A DNA stretch of 64,000 nt. Source: Methylophaga muralis. Its GTDB lineage: Bacteria > Pseudomonadota > Gammaproteobacteria > Nitrosococcales > Methylophagaceae. Positions 1 to 8,950 of this stretch are shown here, in pieces. The stretch's first letter is position 1; each line of letters begins with the position of its first letter. A model generated the notes under the pieces. It was not told the DNA's origin. It searched no databases and saw only the letters and a program-made list of their open reading frames with translations. The position numbers and the translations under genes were made by a program. Location: the NCBI RefSeq assembly GCF_001720165.1, contig NZ_MCRI01000002.1, forward strand, positions 112,030 through 176,029, read 5' to 3'.

Positions 1-397
1 ATGCCAGTAAAGGTCCTGAAGCCGGGTTCAGTGCCATCAAACCGCCTAAGGCGATAGCTTCCGGCACATAATCCAATATCATGCCCATGAGCTGGGGAGA
101 TTCATTTTTGTGCAAACCGAGCAATCGTTCTATGTAGAAAAAAGCCAGGCCACCAGCGACAATAAACAAAATATTCCAAACAGAATCCCCCATATTCTCC
201 AGGCCTTCGGGAACCAGCACCAGCATTACCGCACCCAGCAAAATGCCGCCCCCCAAAGCGATAATGAAGTGCCTTAATTCTTTTTCCAGCCATTGTGAAT
301 GTACCCGCTCAAAGCTGGCCACAAAACCACCGACAGGGATGCAGATACCGGCGGCCATTGTGAGTAATACAATCTGCAGAACGGTTGTGTTGTCCAT
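1..397 (-). CDS. ZIP family divalent metal transporter, partial (cut by left edge)
   Basis: The reading frame opens at an ATG at 397 on the minus strand and runs 132 codons off the left edge without a stop. The visible part has hydrophobic segments at about residues 5-25, 42-62 and 72-90, followed by LDYVPEAIALGG. This resembles the TM4 motif of ZIP transporters, in which a polar residue and a Pro-Glu pair help form the metal path. ZIP proteins move zinc, iron or manganese into the cytoplasm across the inner membrane. Metal specificity cannot be read here. The missing C-terminal half should carry the second metal-binding helix. It is transcribed divergently from the Vgb-like gene. Confidence 0.75.
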   Translation of the reverse strand, partial: MDNTTVLQIVLLTMAAGICIPVGGFVASFERVHSQWLEKELRHFIIALGGGILLGAVMLVLVPEGLENMGDSVWNILFIVAGGLAFFYIERLLGLHKNESPQLMGMILDYVPEAIALGGLMALNPASGPLLA

Positions 398-573
398 TGT
401 TTGCCTTCACCACTTGCTGAGAATGCTGTTTATTAATACTTTCGATATTAGCCAGATTTGCTACACCATACCAAGCCGGCTTTGAATATTTAAATCATTA
501 ATTAATCAGCACTTTTATCACATACACATGTCAATCATTGAAACTCATCACCCCAAAAGCATGGAGAACAAAG

Positions 574-1638
574 ATGACAACACTTAAACAGGCAGCTCAA
601 TTTCATCGCTTTATGGCCTATTTTCTGACGACACTAACAGGGCTTATTATCAGTAGCTTGGTTATGGCTGATTCACCCAATGATAAAAATATCGTAAATG
701 AAGCTGACAGGGTTTCTCTGGATTTCTACGAGTGGAATGTTGAATGGCAGAATACCCGGCCTCGAGATCCCTATGTCAGCCCGGATGGCAGTGTGTGGTT
801 TGTTGGTCAGGTTGGTGATTATGTCGCCAGATTAGATCCAGTCTCAGGCGAAATGCAACGCTACGAAATTCCCAAAGCAGGCCCACATACAGTCATTGTC
901 GATAATCAGGGTTATCCTTGGTATGCCGGCAATAAAGATAAACATATCGGTCGATTGGATCCTGCCAGCGGTGAGGTGACTCGTTATGAGATGCCGGAAG
1001 GTGTCAACGATCCACATACGATGGACTGGACCTCCGACGGCAATATCTGGTTTACCGTTCAGCGCTCAGGCAAAGCTGGTTTTATCGGTACCTTAAACAC
1101 TGAATCGGGTGAGGTCGACATCATTGAAGTGCCCGGTAACAATATGCGTCCTTACGGGCTGGTGATGGATAAACAAGATCGTCCATGGATTGCCTTTATG
1201 GGCAGTAATGCCATTGGCACCGTAGATCCACAAACCATGCAACTGGAAATCATTAACACTCCCAATGAAGAGAGCATTATTCGTCGAATCGGTTTAACGT
1301 CGGACGGACGTGTCTGGTGGGTGGATGCCGATGTTGGTTATGTCGGTGTCTACAATCCGCGGGATAAATCCATGCAGCAATGGCAGACACCCGGTGGTGA
1401 ATCAGCAGGCTTATATGCGATGACCGTCGATAATCAGGATCGTATCTGGTATGTCGAAACCGGTTTACAACCCAACAGGTTTATCGGTTTTGATAGCAAA
1501 ACTGAACAATTTATTGCGATTGATGAGGTGCCTTCAGGCGGGCAAACGGTAAGACATATGGTGTTTGATAAAGAAAGCAATGCCATTTGGTTCGGCACCG
1601 ATGCACATACTATTGGTCGAGCGGTAGTGCCGGATTGA
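574..1638 (+). CDS. Vgb-like (streptogramin lyase family) beta-propeller protein, exported
   Basis: The protein has about 354 residues. An upstream in-frame TTG at 538 gives a longer frame, but the ATG at 574 has GGAG seven bases before it and begins a plausible signal peptide (hydrophobic stretch around residues 18-30, cleavage near VMA-DSP). The mature part is a series of about 40-residue repeats with a G-x-W/Y-x-x-G and I-G-x-L/V-D-P-x-S/T-G-E pattern (for example HIGRLDPASGEVTRYEMP). This is typical of the six- or seven-bladed Vgb/NHL-like propellers grouped as virginiamycin B lyase-like proteins. A periplasmic propeller is clear. A streptogramin lyase activity is not implied, since most family members are uncharacterised. 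Confidence 0.75.
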   Translation: MTTLKQAAQFHRFMAYFLTTLTGLIISSLVMADSPNDKNIVNEADRVSLDFYEWNVEWQNTRPRDPYVSPDGSVWFVGQVGDYVARLDPVSGEMQRYEIPKAGPHTVIVDNQGYPWYAGNKDKHIGRLDPASGEVTRYEMPEGVNDPHTMDWTSDGNIWFTVQRSGKAGFIGTLNTESGEVDIIEVPGNNMRPYGLVMDKQDRPWIAFMGSNAIGTVDPQTMQLEIINTPNEESIIRRIGLTSDGRVWWVDADVGYVGVYNPRDKSMQQWQTPGGESAGLYAMTVDNQDRIWYVETGLQPNRFIGFDSKTEQFIAIDEVPSGGQTVRHMVFDKESNAIWFGTDAHTIGRAVVPD

Positions 1639-1675
1639 CTGACACTGTCAGAGATAAGGGTCGTTCAAAACGGTA

Positions 1676-2275
1676 TTAAAATAAATTACTGATTATTAGC
1701 GACGCAGTTAAACCGGTAAGAATAAACGACAGCAGTGCGAGTAATCCGTCTTTGGCAATCAAGGCCAGACCAAATGCCACTAAGGCAAGACCTCCGGCGT
1801 TGGCACTGAACGGGACGACCTCCATAAACGGCAGCATCAACGCAATCAGAATACAGACGACTGCAATAATATATTTGGCTGTGCCGTTTACAAAAACCAG
1901 TAAACGCGGACGAATAAGTTTATCGATATAACCTGCCGGTTTTCGTAACCATTTGACGGCAGTAGCCAGCTTTTCGCTGGAAATAGCCCGTTGCAACAGC
2001 CAATGGGGTAACCAGAAATGTTCCTGTCCGATTAAAAGCTGAACGGCAATTAAAAAAACAAACATGCCCATAATGCTCGGCCCCCCCGGAATATCACCAA
2101 TTACCGGAGCTAATATAACCAAGCCCGCCACCAGCAACATGGGGCCAAAAGAACGGCGACCAATCATATCCATAATCAAATCGATGGAAACCTTTTCGCC
2201 GTTTTTTTACTCGGCAGCCTCACCTATGCAATCGAATAATTGTTCGAGATCACTTACCTTTTGTTCCTTACCCAT
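1676..2275 (-). pseudogene. ExoD family membrane protein, interrupted by an in-frame TAA at codon 23
   Basis: Read from the ATG at 2275, the frame gives a 22-codon start ending LFDCIGEAAE, then TAA at 2207-2209, then continues in the same frame to the stop at 1676. Together they make 199 residues, the usual ExoD length, and the piece before the stop matches the start of ExoD proteins (short acidic helix, then IDLIMDMIGRRSFGP). The longer downstream part (from TTG 2179, ATG 2173 or ATG 2167) keeps the family core GDIPGGPS and four hydrophobic segments. ExoD (exopolysaccharide synthesis) is an inner-membrane family of unclear function. The gene lies 17 bases after the SBF permease, probably in one transcript. 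A nonsense mutation, a base error, or a shorter real start are all possible. Confidence 0.6.
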
Positions 2276-2292
2276 TTAGCTAGAGCCTGTCA

Positions 2293-3246
2293 TCAGGGAA
2301 AAAGATGTTTCGGCACCCACCATAGAAATATCAACATACCAAGCAACTCGACTAATGATTGAAATACGATGACTACCGCTGCCAACTCATACCCGACGGG
2401 CAAAGCTAACGCCAGCGGCAACATCACAAATGAATTTCTGCTGCCGAAACTGAATGCTAATACCCTACCCTGTGTTGATGACAGTTGTAATAACCTGGAT
2501 AAAAGCTTGGCAATTAAAGCTGCAATGGCTAAGAACAATATAAAAATGAGTAGCAGGTTCGCCAATAAACTCACTGAGCCCCTGACGACATTCACCTGAG
2601 TTGCTGAAATGATAAACAGCACTGTTGCCAGTAATATCACCGGAAACCAAGCTAATTTATGGATGATTTTTTCACCGAGAGCATGACTGTCGGCCCACTT
2701 CTGTGTGAACCATGCCAGCAATAAAGGAAAAATAATCAATCCGACGAAAGCCCATAACATATTCCGATGCGCCAAACTGATTGTTATCTCATGGCCTAAA
2801 AACAACCATAAATAAAACGGCAACAAAATAATTTGTAACAACAAACTGATGGGAGAAAACGCTATTGCAAGATTGGAGTCACCGCGCCCCAGTTGTGTGA
2901 ACGTGATAAACCAGTCGGTACACGGAACTAATAACACCAATAAAATTCCTAAACGCACCGCAGGATTATCTGGGGCAACCAACATCAGTCCCGCCACAAT
3001 AAGAGGAATGAATACAAAATTTCCCGTTATCGCTGCCAATAGAAATTTTGGTTGGTAGAACGCTTGCTGCAAATGAATTAATGGCACCTGAGTAAACGTT
3101 GCATAAAGCAAAAGCCCAAGCAACGGCCACAACATAACTCCCAACAAACTACTGGTTTGCGGTGCATTAATACCCAAAATTACGCCTAACGATATTGCCA
3201 GCAGATAAATAAACAGCTGATTTTTTTCCAAGGTTAAGCGGGTCAA
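2293..3246 (-). CDS. ACR3/bile acid:sodium symporter superfamily permease
   Basis: The 317-residue protein has about ten hydrophobic segments. It carries LLVPCTDWFITFTQLG around residues 115-130, a motif of the arsenite permease/SBF superfamily, in which the conserved cysteine after a proline belongs to the transport core. Members export arsenite or import organic anions with sodium. The substrate here is unknown, and no arsR, arsC or other arsenic gene lies nearby. The start is probably TTG at 3246: it has AGGAAGGA about nine bases upstream, and the first in-frame ATG is too far inside. It precedes the ExoD gene, likely as a two-gene operon. Confidence 0.7.
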   Translation of the reverse strand: MTRLTLEKNQLFIYLLAISLGVILGINAPQTSSLLGVMLWPLLGLLLYATFTQVPLIHLQQAFYQPKFLLAAITGNFVFIPLIVAGLMLVAPDNPAVRLGILLVLLVPCTDWFITFTQLGRGDSNLAIAFSPISLLLQIILLPFYLWLFLGHEITISLAHRNMLWAFVGLIIFPLLLAWFTQKWADSHALGEKIIHKLAWFPVILLATVLFIISATQVNVVRGSVSLLANLLLIFILFLAIAALIAKLLSRLLQLSSTQGRVLAFSFGSRNSFVMLPLALALPVGYELAAVVIVFQSLVELLGMLIFLWWVPKHLFP

Positions 3247-3406
3247 CGTATTAATCCTTCCTGAACAAACTGAAATTTATGTGTGTCACAATCGTGCCAA
3301 AGGCTTTTCAAGCCGATTAACTAAAGTTAACGCACTTAAACACATTATGATTTAAAAGTTACTTGGCAGTAGATAACCCTAATGAATTTTCGTATGGAGC
3401 CAACTT

Positions 3407-3664
3407 ATGCAAACCACTTTCAATAAAGCACTTCTCGCCACTCTGTTTTCTCTGTGTTTTCTGAGTCCGACATTTGCCGGAGATGATGTCGAAGGCAAAC
3501 AAATTGAAATCGACAGTGAACAGGGAAAGAAAACGGTGACCATAGAAGAGTCTCAAACAGGTGATCAGTCTGGAGCCGGCACAGCGGTTACCGATCATAC
3601 CGTTGATGATGATAAAACCACCGACGAAGATGACAATACCGATAAGCCTAAATATCAGGAGTAA
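3407..3664 (+). CDS. Small secreted acidic protein of unknown function
   Basis: The 85-residue product has a clear signal peptide (Lys at residue 7, hydrophobic ALLATLFSLCFLSPTFA, cleavage before GDD). The mature part is about 60 residues, very rich in Asp, Glu, Thr and Gly, with no cysteine or predicted helix and a C-terminal stretch of alternating Asp/Thr. GGAG lies about ten bases upstream of the ATG. I do not recognise a family. Such low-complexity acidic periplasmic peptides can bind cations, but that is only a suggestion. It stands alone between two minus-strand genes. Confidence 0.55.
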   Translation: MQTTFNKALLATLFSLCFLSPTFAGDDVEGKQIEIDSEQGKKTVTIEESQTGDQSGAGTAVTDHTVDDDKTTDEDDNTDKPKYQE

Positions 3665-3681
3665 ATGTTTAAGTCGTCAGA

Positions 3682-4722
3682 CTATTTAACTAACTCAGGC
3701 CAGCCGGCATTGTTCTCTAAAAATTCCAACAGATTTTTAGGCCGGTAATCTTTATCGTTATCCCAACGTTGTTTCACCGATTGGTGAATCAGGATATCGC
3801 CTTTGTTGTGATCAATAGGCCGGTATAAAGGACTTTTCGAACGGTAAATATGTTTGCGAGAATTATGCAAAGTCGCATCATATCGACAATTTAAACTAGT
3901 TTTAAGATGGGGTTCCAGCACCACTCCGGCTTGTGCAGCTTGTTGCATCATCCATTGCAGAGGGATGTCGGATAACAAACCACCGGTTTGTTTATCCGGC
4001 GCATAACTGCCACCGATATTGCTGTGCACGCCAGCGAACCAGACCTGTTTAAGATCCAGCTTTTCACGAGGGTCCCAAATAGTCGGTTCAAAATCCGAAC
4101 GCACCTCATCTATTGCCATTGCATGACGAGCTATATCGACATTGGGGCCAATCTTGGTATCGTAAAATTCGTCTTTTTTATCGAGTAAACCTAGAAACGA
4201 AATGGGAATGCCTAATGCTCCAACGGTATCCCATACACCTACAAATTTAATATTCCGACTTTTATGTGAATGCACATCCCGAAAGGCAATGGATTTTTCG
4301 CCATCTGGTGCATAGCTGTAGCCGGGTTTTTTATAGTGTTCGAACGCCTCTTCAATCAGTCTGGCATCGGGCCGTTTGAGAATGCCGCAGTTGTAAATCA
4401 AACCACTTAAACTGCGAACAGTGTAGGCGCCACGGCTAAAGCCAAACAAAAAGATCTCATCACCCGGCTGATAGTTCTGAACGATATAACGGTAATCGTC
4501 CATGATGTTTTTGTTTAGACCTTTACCAGTCGCACCACCCAGCACCTGTTCATAATAAGAGCCAATACCCCAATCGTAGAAGACTTGCTGAGTGATGCCG
4601 TCAGAGCCTCGTGGATCGATTGCTCGTGCCATTCGTAGAACATTGGTTGGGAAATCTTTGGCCAGGTCTTTTTCCGGTCGATTCCAGGTACCGTCTGCAC
4701 AAACCACTATCCGCTTTGTCAT
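3682..4722 (-). CDS. DUF2235 alpha/beta-hydrolase domain protein (Tle1-like)
   Basis: The 346-residue protein opens with RIVVCADGTWNRPEKD, the typical start of DUF2235 proteins. The nucleophile elbow GFSRGAYTVRSLSGLI lies around residues 98-113 (G-x-S-x-G), followed by FVGVWDTVGALG (probable catalytic Asp) and VWFAGVHSNIGGSY (probable catalytic His). The family includes the Tle1 phospholipase effectors of type VI secretion, but many members are stand-alone cytoplasmic or peripheral hydrolases. No secretion genes, VgrG, PAAR or immunity-like partner is adjacent and there is no signal peptide, so I do not call it an effector. Confidence 0.8.
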   Translation of the reverse strand: MTKRIVVCADGTWNRPEKDLAKDFPTNVLRMARAIDPRGSDGITQQVFYDWGIGSYYEQVLGGATGKGLNKNIMDDYRYIVQNYQPGDEIFLFGFSRGAYTVRSLSGLIYNCGILKRPDARLIEEAFEHYKKPGYSYAPDGEKSIAFRDVHSHKSRNIKFVGVWDTVGALGIPISFLGLLDKKDEFYDTKIGPNVDIARHAMAIDEVRSDFEPTIWDPREKLDLKQVWFAGVHSNIGGSYAPDKQTGGLLSDIPLQWMMQQAAQAGVVLEPHLKTSLNCRYDATLHNSRKHIYRSKSPLYRPIDHNKGDILIHQSVKQRWDNDKDYRPKNLLEFLENNAGWPELVK

Positions 4723-4869
4723 CAGCGCACTCCGTAGGTCGTTTTACCAAGCAGAAAAGCGTTAGGTTAAACAGTTTCATCACGCTAACTGCGCATGCCA
4801 CCATTTGCGACATTAAACCTGAACCACTTTTAAATCAAAATCTTAAACACCAACCTGACAGAACCTTTG

Positions 4870-5760
4870 TTAGGCTTTTTCTTCTTCCTCTTCTGCTTCT
4901 TCCTCAGTACTTTTTCCTTTACCCGAAAAATCTTCGGTGAACACCTCAGAGAGAATCAGTTGTTCAATATAACTGCGTTGAGAAGCCCGTACCGGAAAAC
5001 GCACCACCAGATGAATTTCAGCGGCGGTTGGAACCTGAATGGTGACACGGGGATCAACTGAACTGGCATCCAAACCTCTTTCATCACTGAGTCTTTGCAT
5101 GTACAGCCGGGCGTTTTCCAGATAGGGCTGACAATGTTTGGCTGCCGCTGCAAGCAAGGCTTGTTGAGCTGCCTGCCATTTATCAGTACGTTTAAAAGGC
5201 ACGGTGAACACATGCAAAACATATTGCCGGGTATAGCTTTCATTAATAACCGGTTCTGAGACAAATAAAGCATTGGGAATCACTGCCATACGACCGGTTC
5301 GTTGATGCGTCAGTTTGCCAGGCCCTACTTCCAGAATAGTGGTCGCCAGTAAGGTCTGATCAATAACATCACCCCGAAAATCCCTGATTTGAATTCGGTC
5401 ACCGATATCAAAAGAACCAGCACCGGTTTTCAGCAATGAACCCGTTACACACAAAATCAGTTCTTTAGTAGCGACCACAAACGCTACAGCAATAGCCACA
5501 ACTGATAAGGCTAAAGTTCTAAGCTCTTCACCCCAGATTAAAATGAGCCCAAGTATGAACAACAGAATAATGCCGTTACGGGTCTGTACCAGCCATTTAC
5601 GACGTAATTCGGTGGCATCAACAGTGCGACGAATGAACCGAGAAGCTAATGAATTCAATACCAATACCACTATCAGCAGGATAAAAGTACTGCCAAATAA
5701 ACTGATGATCGGCAGAAAAAACGCCCAGGTTTCCTGTGAAAGTCCAAGTTTTTCGTTCAT
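4870..5760 (-). CDS. MscS-type mechanosensitive ion channel family protein
   Basis: The 296-residue protein has three hydrophobic segments (about residues 12-35, 62-80 and 84-112), then a beta-domain with DIGDRIQIRDFRGDVIDQ and a short alpha/beta domain. This is the order of small MscS channels, which open on membrane tension to release osmolytes. The pore helix (ALSVVAIAVAFVVATKELIL) is less Gly/Ala-regular than in E. coli MscS, so gating may differ. The C-terminus ends in an unusual run of glutamates (about residues 283-296), encoded by a GAA/GAG-rich stretch at 4873-4912. It is transcribed away from phoH. Confidence 0.8.
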   Translation of the reverse strand: MNEKLGLSQETWAFFLPIISLFGSTFILLIVVLVLNSLASRFIRRTVDATELRRKWLVQTRNGIILLFILGLILIWGEELRTLALSVVAIAVAFVVATKELILCVTGSLLKTGAGSFDIGDRIQIRDFRGDVIDQTLLATTILEVGPGKLTHQRTGRMAVIPNALFVSEPVINESYTRQYVLHVFTVPFKRTDKWQAAQQALLAAAAKHCQPYLENARLYMQRLSDERGLDASSVDPRVTIQVPTAAEIHLVVRFPVRASQRSYIEQLILSEVFTEDFSGKGKSTEEEAEEEEEKA

Positions 5761-6065
5761 TTAAACAGCCTGTTTTCTTAAAAGATTTGCCAATTAGTCT
5801 GCAATATTACACCCAATCATAAGTCATCACGCTTATGCCACATAACAGAATGCTGATCACGAATTAAAGCCCGGAATGTCTTTATCAAAGCTTATCTTTC
5901 CAACAAAATTCGTCTGAAACAAATCCGTGATTGGAATTATTTATATCCGATTCAATGACCTATTTGATTTACTCTAATAAAACCCGTCAGCACCCTTTGC
6001 AGACGCCGGTTCTTCGATCATAATCAGTCACAGGCACGTCAATCCAACAAGAGGATCTACTCCGA
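5761..6065. other. Intergenic region between mscS-like and phoH-like genes (305 bp)
   Basis: This stretch separates divergent genes and must hold both promoters. I see no gene, no strong hairpin and no convincing sigma-70 pair. AAGAGGA about ten bases before the phoH-like ATG is its likely ribosome site. Confidence 0.4.
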
Positions 6066-7475
6066 ATGATTAAACGACCCGACGCGACAAAACGTCTGTT
6101 TGTGCTTGATACCAATGTGCTGATGCACGACCCCACCGCTCTCTTCCGCTTTGATGAACACGATATTTTCCTGCCAATGGTGGTTCTGGAAGAACTCGAT
6201 AGAGGTAAAAAAGGTTTATCCGAGGTATCCCGTAATGTGCGCCAGGTCAGTCGTTTTCTCGATGATTTGTTAGAACAAGCTGCTGATAACGATGCGATTA
6301 ATTCAGGTATTCCGCTGCCAAGTGTTATCAATAGTGATGTGCCTCAAGCCAGTGGTCGTTTATTTTTCCAAACCCGGCAAATGGCCGGTGAATTACCCAA
6401 AGAATTACCCGGCCAACTGGCTGATAATGCCATTCTGGCAGTTGCTATCAATCTGCAACAAGCTCAAATTGATACCAATGTTATTCTGGTTTCCAAAGAT
6501 ATTAATCTGCGTATTAAAGCCACGGTTTTAGGTATCTGCGCCGAAGATTATTACAACGATAAAGTTCTGGATGATGTGGATCTGCTATATCGCGGTTCCA
6601 GTGAACTGAAAGCCGATTTCTGGGAAGACCTGAACCGCCTAGAATCATGGACCGAAGATGGCCGTACCTTCTATCAGGTAGAAGGTGAGGTGGTCAAAGA
6701 CTGGTATCCGAATCAGTTGATTTATTCGCCCGGTGAAGAACGTGCGATTGAAGCTGTGGTGCGTAATAGCAATGACACCACTGCGGATATTGAATTAATT
6801 CATGATTATCGGCGTGAAAATCATTCCGTCTGGGGCATAACCGCGCGTAATCGCGAACAGAATTTCGCATTGAACCTGTTAATGGATCCAGAAATCGATT
6901 TTGTCACTTTGCTGGGTCAGGCCGGCACCGGTAAAACATTGCTGACATTGGCTGCTGCATTAACCCAATGTATTGAACATAAACGTTATGGTGAAATCAT
7001 CATGACCCGTGTCACGGTTCCGGTGGGTGAAGATATCGGTTTCCTGCCGGGCACCGAAGAAGAAAAAATGACGCCGTGGATGGGCGCATTAATGGATAAC
7101 CTGGAAGTGCTCAACAAAACTGATGGCGGGGATTGGGGCCGGCAGGCGACCAATGACTTACTGCAGCGCTGGATCAAAATTCGCTCATTGAATTTTATGC
7201 GCGGCCGTACCTTCCTCAATCGTTTCATTATTATTGATGAAGCGCAGAACCTGACCTCGAAACAGATGAAAACACTGATTACCCGTGCAGGTCCGGGTAC
7301 TAAGATTGTCTGTCTGGGTAATATCTCGCAGATCGATACACCGTATTTGAGTGAGACCACGTCGGGTCTGACTTACGTGGTCGATCATTTTAAAAACTGG
7401 CCGCATAGTGGTCATATCACCTTGATGCGCGGTGAACGTTCACGTCTGGCTGACTTTGCTTCAGAAAACTTGTAA
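6066..7475 (+). CDS. PIN domain-PhoH ATPase fusion (PhoH2/YlaK type)
   Basis: The 469-residue protein has an N-terminal PIN ribonuclease domain (about residues 10-140) with the expected acidic residues in LFVLDTNVLMHDP, VLEELDRG, LADNAIL and SKDINLR. A linker follows, then a PhoH P-loop ATPase domain (about 250-460) with Walker A GQAGTGKT and Walker B FIIIDEAQN. PhoH2 proteins couple an RNA helicase-like ATPase to a PIN nuclease. Length and order match the family. In some bacteria PhoH2 is paired with a small antitoxin-like gene (PhoAT), but the 305 bases upstream contain none that I can see. A strong terminator follows at 7496, so it is probably monocistronic. Confidence 0.9.
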   Translation: MIKRPDATKRLFVLDTNVLMHDPTALFRFDEHDIFLPMVVLEELDRGKKGLSEVSRNVRQVSRFLDDLLEQAADNDAINSGIPLPSVINSDVPQASGRLFFQTRQMAGELPKELPGQLADNAILAVAINLQQAQIDTNVILVSKDINLRIKATVLGICAEDYYNDKVLDDVDLLYRGSSELKADFWEDLNRLESWTEDGRTFYQVEGEVVKDWYPNQLIYSPGEERAIEAVVRNSNDTTADIELIHDYRRENHSVWGITARNREQNFALNLLMDPEIDFVTLLGQAGTGKTLLTLAAALTQCIEHKRYGEIIMTRVTVPVGEDIGFLPGTEEEKMTPWMGALMDNLEVLNKTDGGDWGRQATNDLLQRWIKIRSLNFMRGRTFLNRFIIIDEAQNLTSKQMKTLITRAGPGTKIVCLGNISQIDTPYLSETTSGLTYVVDHFKNWPHSGHITLMRGERSRLADFASENL

Positions 7476-7495
7476 TCTGTTTCAGCATTAAAACG

Positions 7496-7535
7496 AGCGT
7501 CACGCAGAGTTTTCTTTGCGTGACGCTTATGTTTT
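7496..7535 (+). terminator. Rho-independent terminator after phoH-like gene
   Basis: A perfect 11-bp stem AGCGTCACGCA / TGCGTGACGCT (7496-7506 with 7517-7527) with a 10-base loop, followed by TATGTTTT. It lies 20 bases after the PIN-PhoH stop codon. Confidence 0.75.
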
Positions 7536-7610
7536 GGGCTATATAGGCACTACACCCCGACCATTTTAATGATTCAATGACAGAATCATGATCAGACAGG
7601 ATGACAAAAG

Positions 7611-8207
7611 ATGAGTGACTCAACCCTTTCAGGTGCCGATCGCCGGGCCTTTTTTCGGATAAATGATCGTCTGGTCATGTCTGTTATTCCGCTCAGCACA
7701 GAAGAGGCTGAGCAAATCGGGGAGGCGATTATTGATGCAACTCCTGAAACGGGCCAATTAACCCAACAAATGACGTCCATTCAAAAAAGCTTTAACCACT
7801 TGGTCGATCAAATTGGTCATACCGATAGAGACGTTGCCAGGGCATTGAGAATGCTGGATGAAAAAGTCAGCTTGCTGGCACAGAATGTTCAGTTATTACA
7901 TACCCCACTCAACCCCGAATCGGCAACTGAGGTTAATCTTAGTGCTGGTGGTATAGCCTTGATGACAGAAAGTGCTTTTCCAGCTCGTTCTGCCATGGAG
8001 ATCAGAATGCAGTTGTTGCCTGGCGGTCTGCATATCCGTGCGATTGCCAAGGTGATTGCCTGCGACCAGTTAATGCAAAGCATTCAGGGTAGAAGCTTCT
8101 ATTTACGTATGGCGTTTACCCATATGAGTGAAACCGATCGTAATATTCTGGTGAAACACACGTTAAATCGTCAGGCTGAAGAGCTACGCAATAGCAAACA
8201 AATTTAA
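7611..8207 (+). CDS. Atypical PilZ domain protein with inserted helical segment (tPilZ-like)
   Basis: The 198-residue cytoplasmic protein begins with the PilZ arginine motif RRAFFR (about residues 9-14), but the second PilZ motif NLSAGG comes only near residue 107. The roughly 80 residues between them are predicted helical (QLTQQMTSIQKSF, DVARALRMLDEKVSLLAQ). This spacing matches the atypical tetrameric PilZ family described from Xanthomonas XCC6012, in which long helices are inserted in the PilZ barrel. Unlike XCC6012, both c-di-GMP-binding motifs are present (R-x3-R and N-x-S-x2-G), so binding is plausible. It is a likely c-di-GMP receptor, with an unknown downstream partner. Confidence 0.75.
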   Translation: MSDSTLSGADRRAFFRINDRLVMSVIPLSTEEAEQIGEAIIDATPETGQLTQQMTSIQKSFNHLVDQIGHTDRDVARALRMLDEKVSLLAQNVQLLHTPLNPESATEVNLSAGGIALMTESAFPARSAMEIRMQLLPGGLHIRAIAKVIACDQLMQSIQGRSFYLRMAFTHMSETDRNILVKHTLNRQAEELRNSKQI

Positions 8208-8287
8208 CCAAAACTTCTTGCTGACTTTTATCGAACGTACAGCTTTTCATACTGTCTCTTTTTATATAACAAAAGAGATCGTTTTTT

Positions 8288-8947
8288 ATGACGACCACAC
8301 TACCCATCTTATATAGTTTTCGCCGTTGCCCTTACGCAATGCGTGCTCGTCTGGCCATTGCCATTACAGGTTGTCAGGTTGAAATACGTGAAGTAGTGCT
8401 GAAAGACAAACCAGCTAAATTACGGGAAATTTCACCTAAAGCCACTGTGCCGGTTCTGTTGCAAAATACCAATAGTGTGCTGGAAGAAAGTCTGGATATC
8501 ATGCTGTGGGCAGCAGAATCTCATGCCATCTGGCAATCGCTGGATGATGATCAGCGCAATGAATCTTTTATGCTGATTCAGGAAAATGACGTCAGCTTCA
8601 AACAAGCTTTGGATCGTTATAAATACGCCGATCGGTATCCGGAACATTCACAGCAGTTTTACCGTGAACAAGGTGAACAGTTTTTAGCCACACTGGAACA
8701 GCGGCTGACTCATCGCAAAGGCTTAGTGGCAGATTCAATGACCTTGGTAGACTATGCGATATTGCCATTTATCAGACAATTTGCTCTGGTCGATTGGGAT
8801 TGGTTCAGTCAGACGGATTATCCAAACCTGCATCACTGGCTAAATGAATTTCTACAGTCAGGTTTGTTCAAACGCATTATGCTCAAATACCCACCTTGGC
8901 AGGATGGTGATGCGGCGACCTATTTTCCAGCTATTGTCGCTTTATAA
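8288..8947 (+). CDS. Glutathione S-transferase family protein
   Basis: The 219-residue protein has an N-terminal thioredoxin-fold domain with FRRCPYAMRARLAI (residues 11-24). The CPYA motif puts a cysteine where many omega/beta-like GSTs have their catalytic residue. ATVPVLL (cis-Pro) and an Glu-Ser pair (LEESLDIM) that contacts glutathione follow, then an all-helical C-terminal domain. It probably acts in the cytosol as a thiol transferase or deglutathionylase. The substrate is unknown. It converges on bioD, with three bases between the stop codons. Confidence 0.85.
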   Translation: MTTTLPILYSFRRCPYAMRARLAIAITGCQVEIREVVLKDKPAKLREISPKATVPVLLQNTNSVLEESLDIMLWAAESHAIWQSLDDDQRNESFMLIQENDVSFKQALDRYKYADRYPEHSQQFYREQGEQFLATLEQRLTHRKGLVADSMTLVDYAILPFIRQFALVDWDWFSQTDYPNLHHWLNEFLQSGLFKRIMLKYPPWQDGDAATYFPAIVAL

Positions 8948-8950
8948 ACA

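Noticed and set aside
538..573. TTG start for the Vgb-like protein
   Set aside because: The ATG at 574 has GGAG at good spacing and starts a proper signal peptide.
2207..2209. Stop-codon readthrough or recoding in ExoD
   Set aside because: TAA is not used for selenocysteine or pyrrolysine, and no recoding structure is visible; a substitution or base error is simpler.
2293..3246. Arsenic resistance operon
   Set aside because: The permease family includes arsenite exporters, but no arsR, arsC, arsH or arsenate reductase lies nearby.
3682..4722. Type VI phospholipase effector
   Set aside because: Only the domain matches; no secretion or immunity gene is adjacent.
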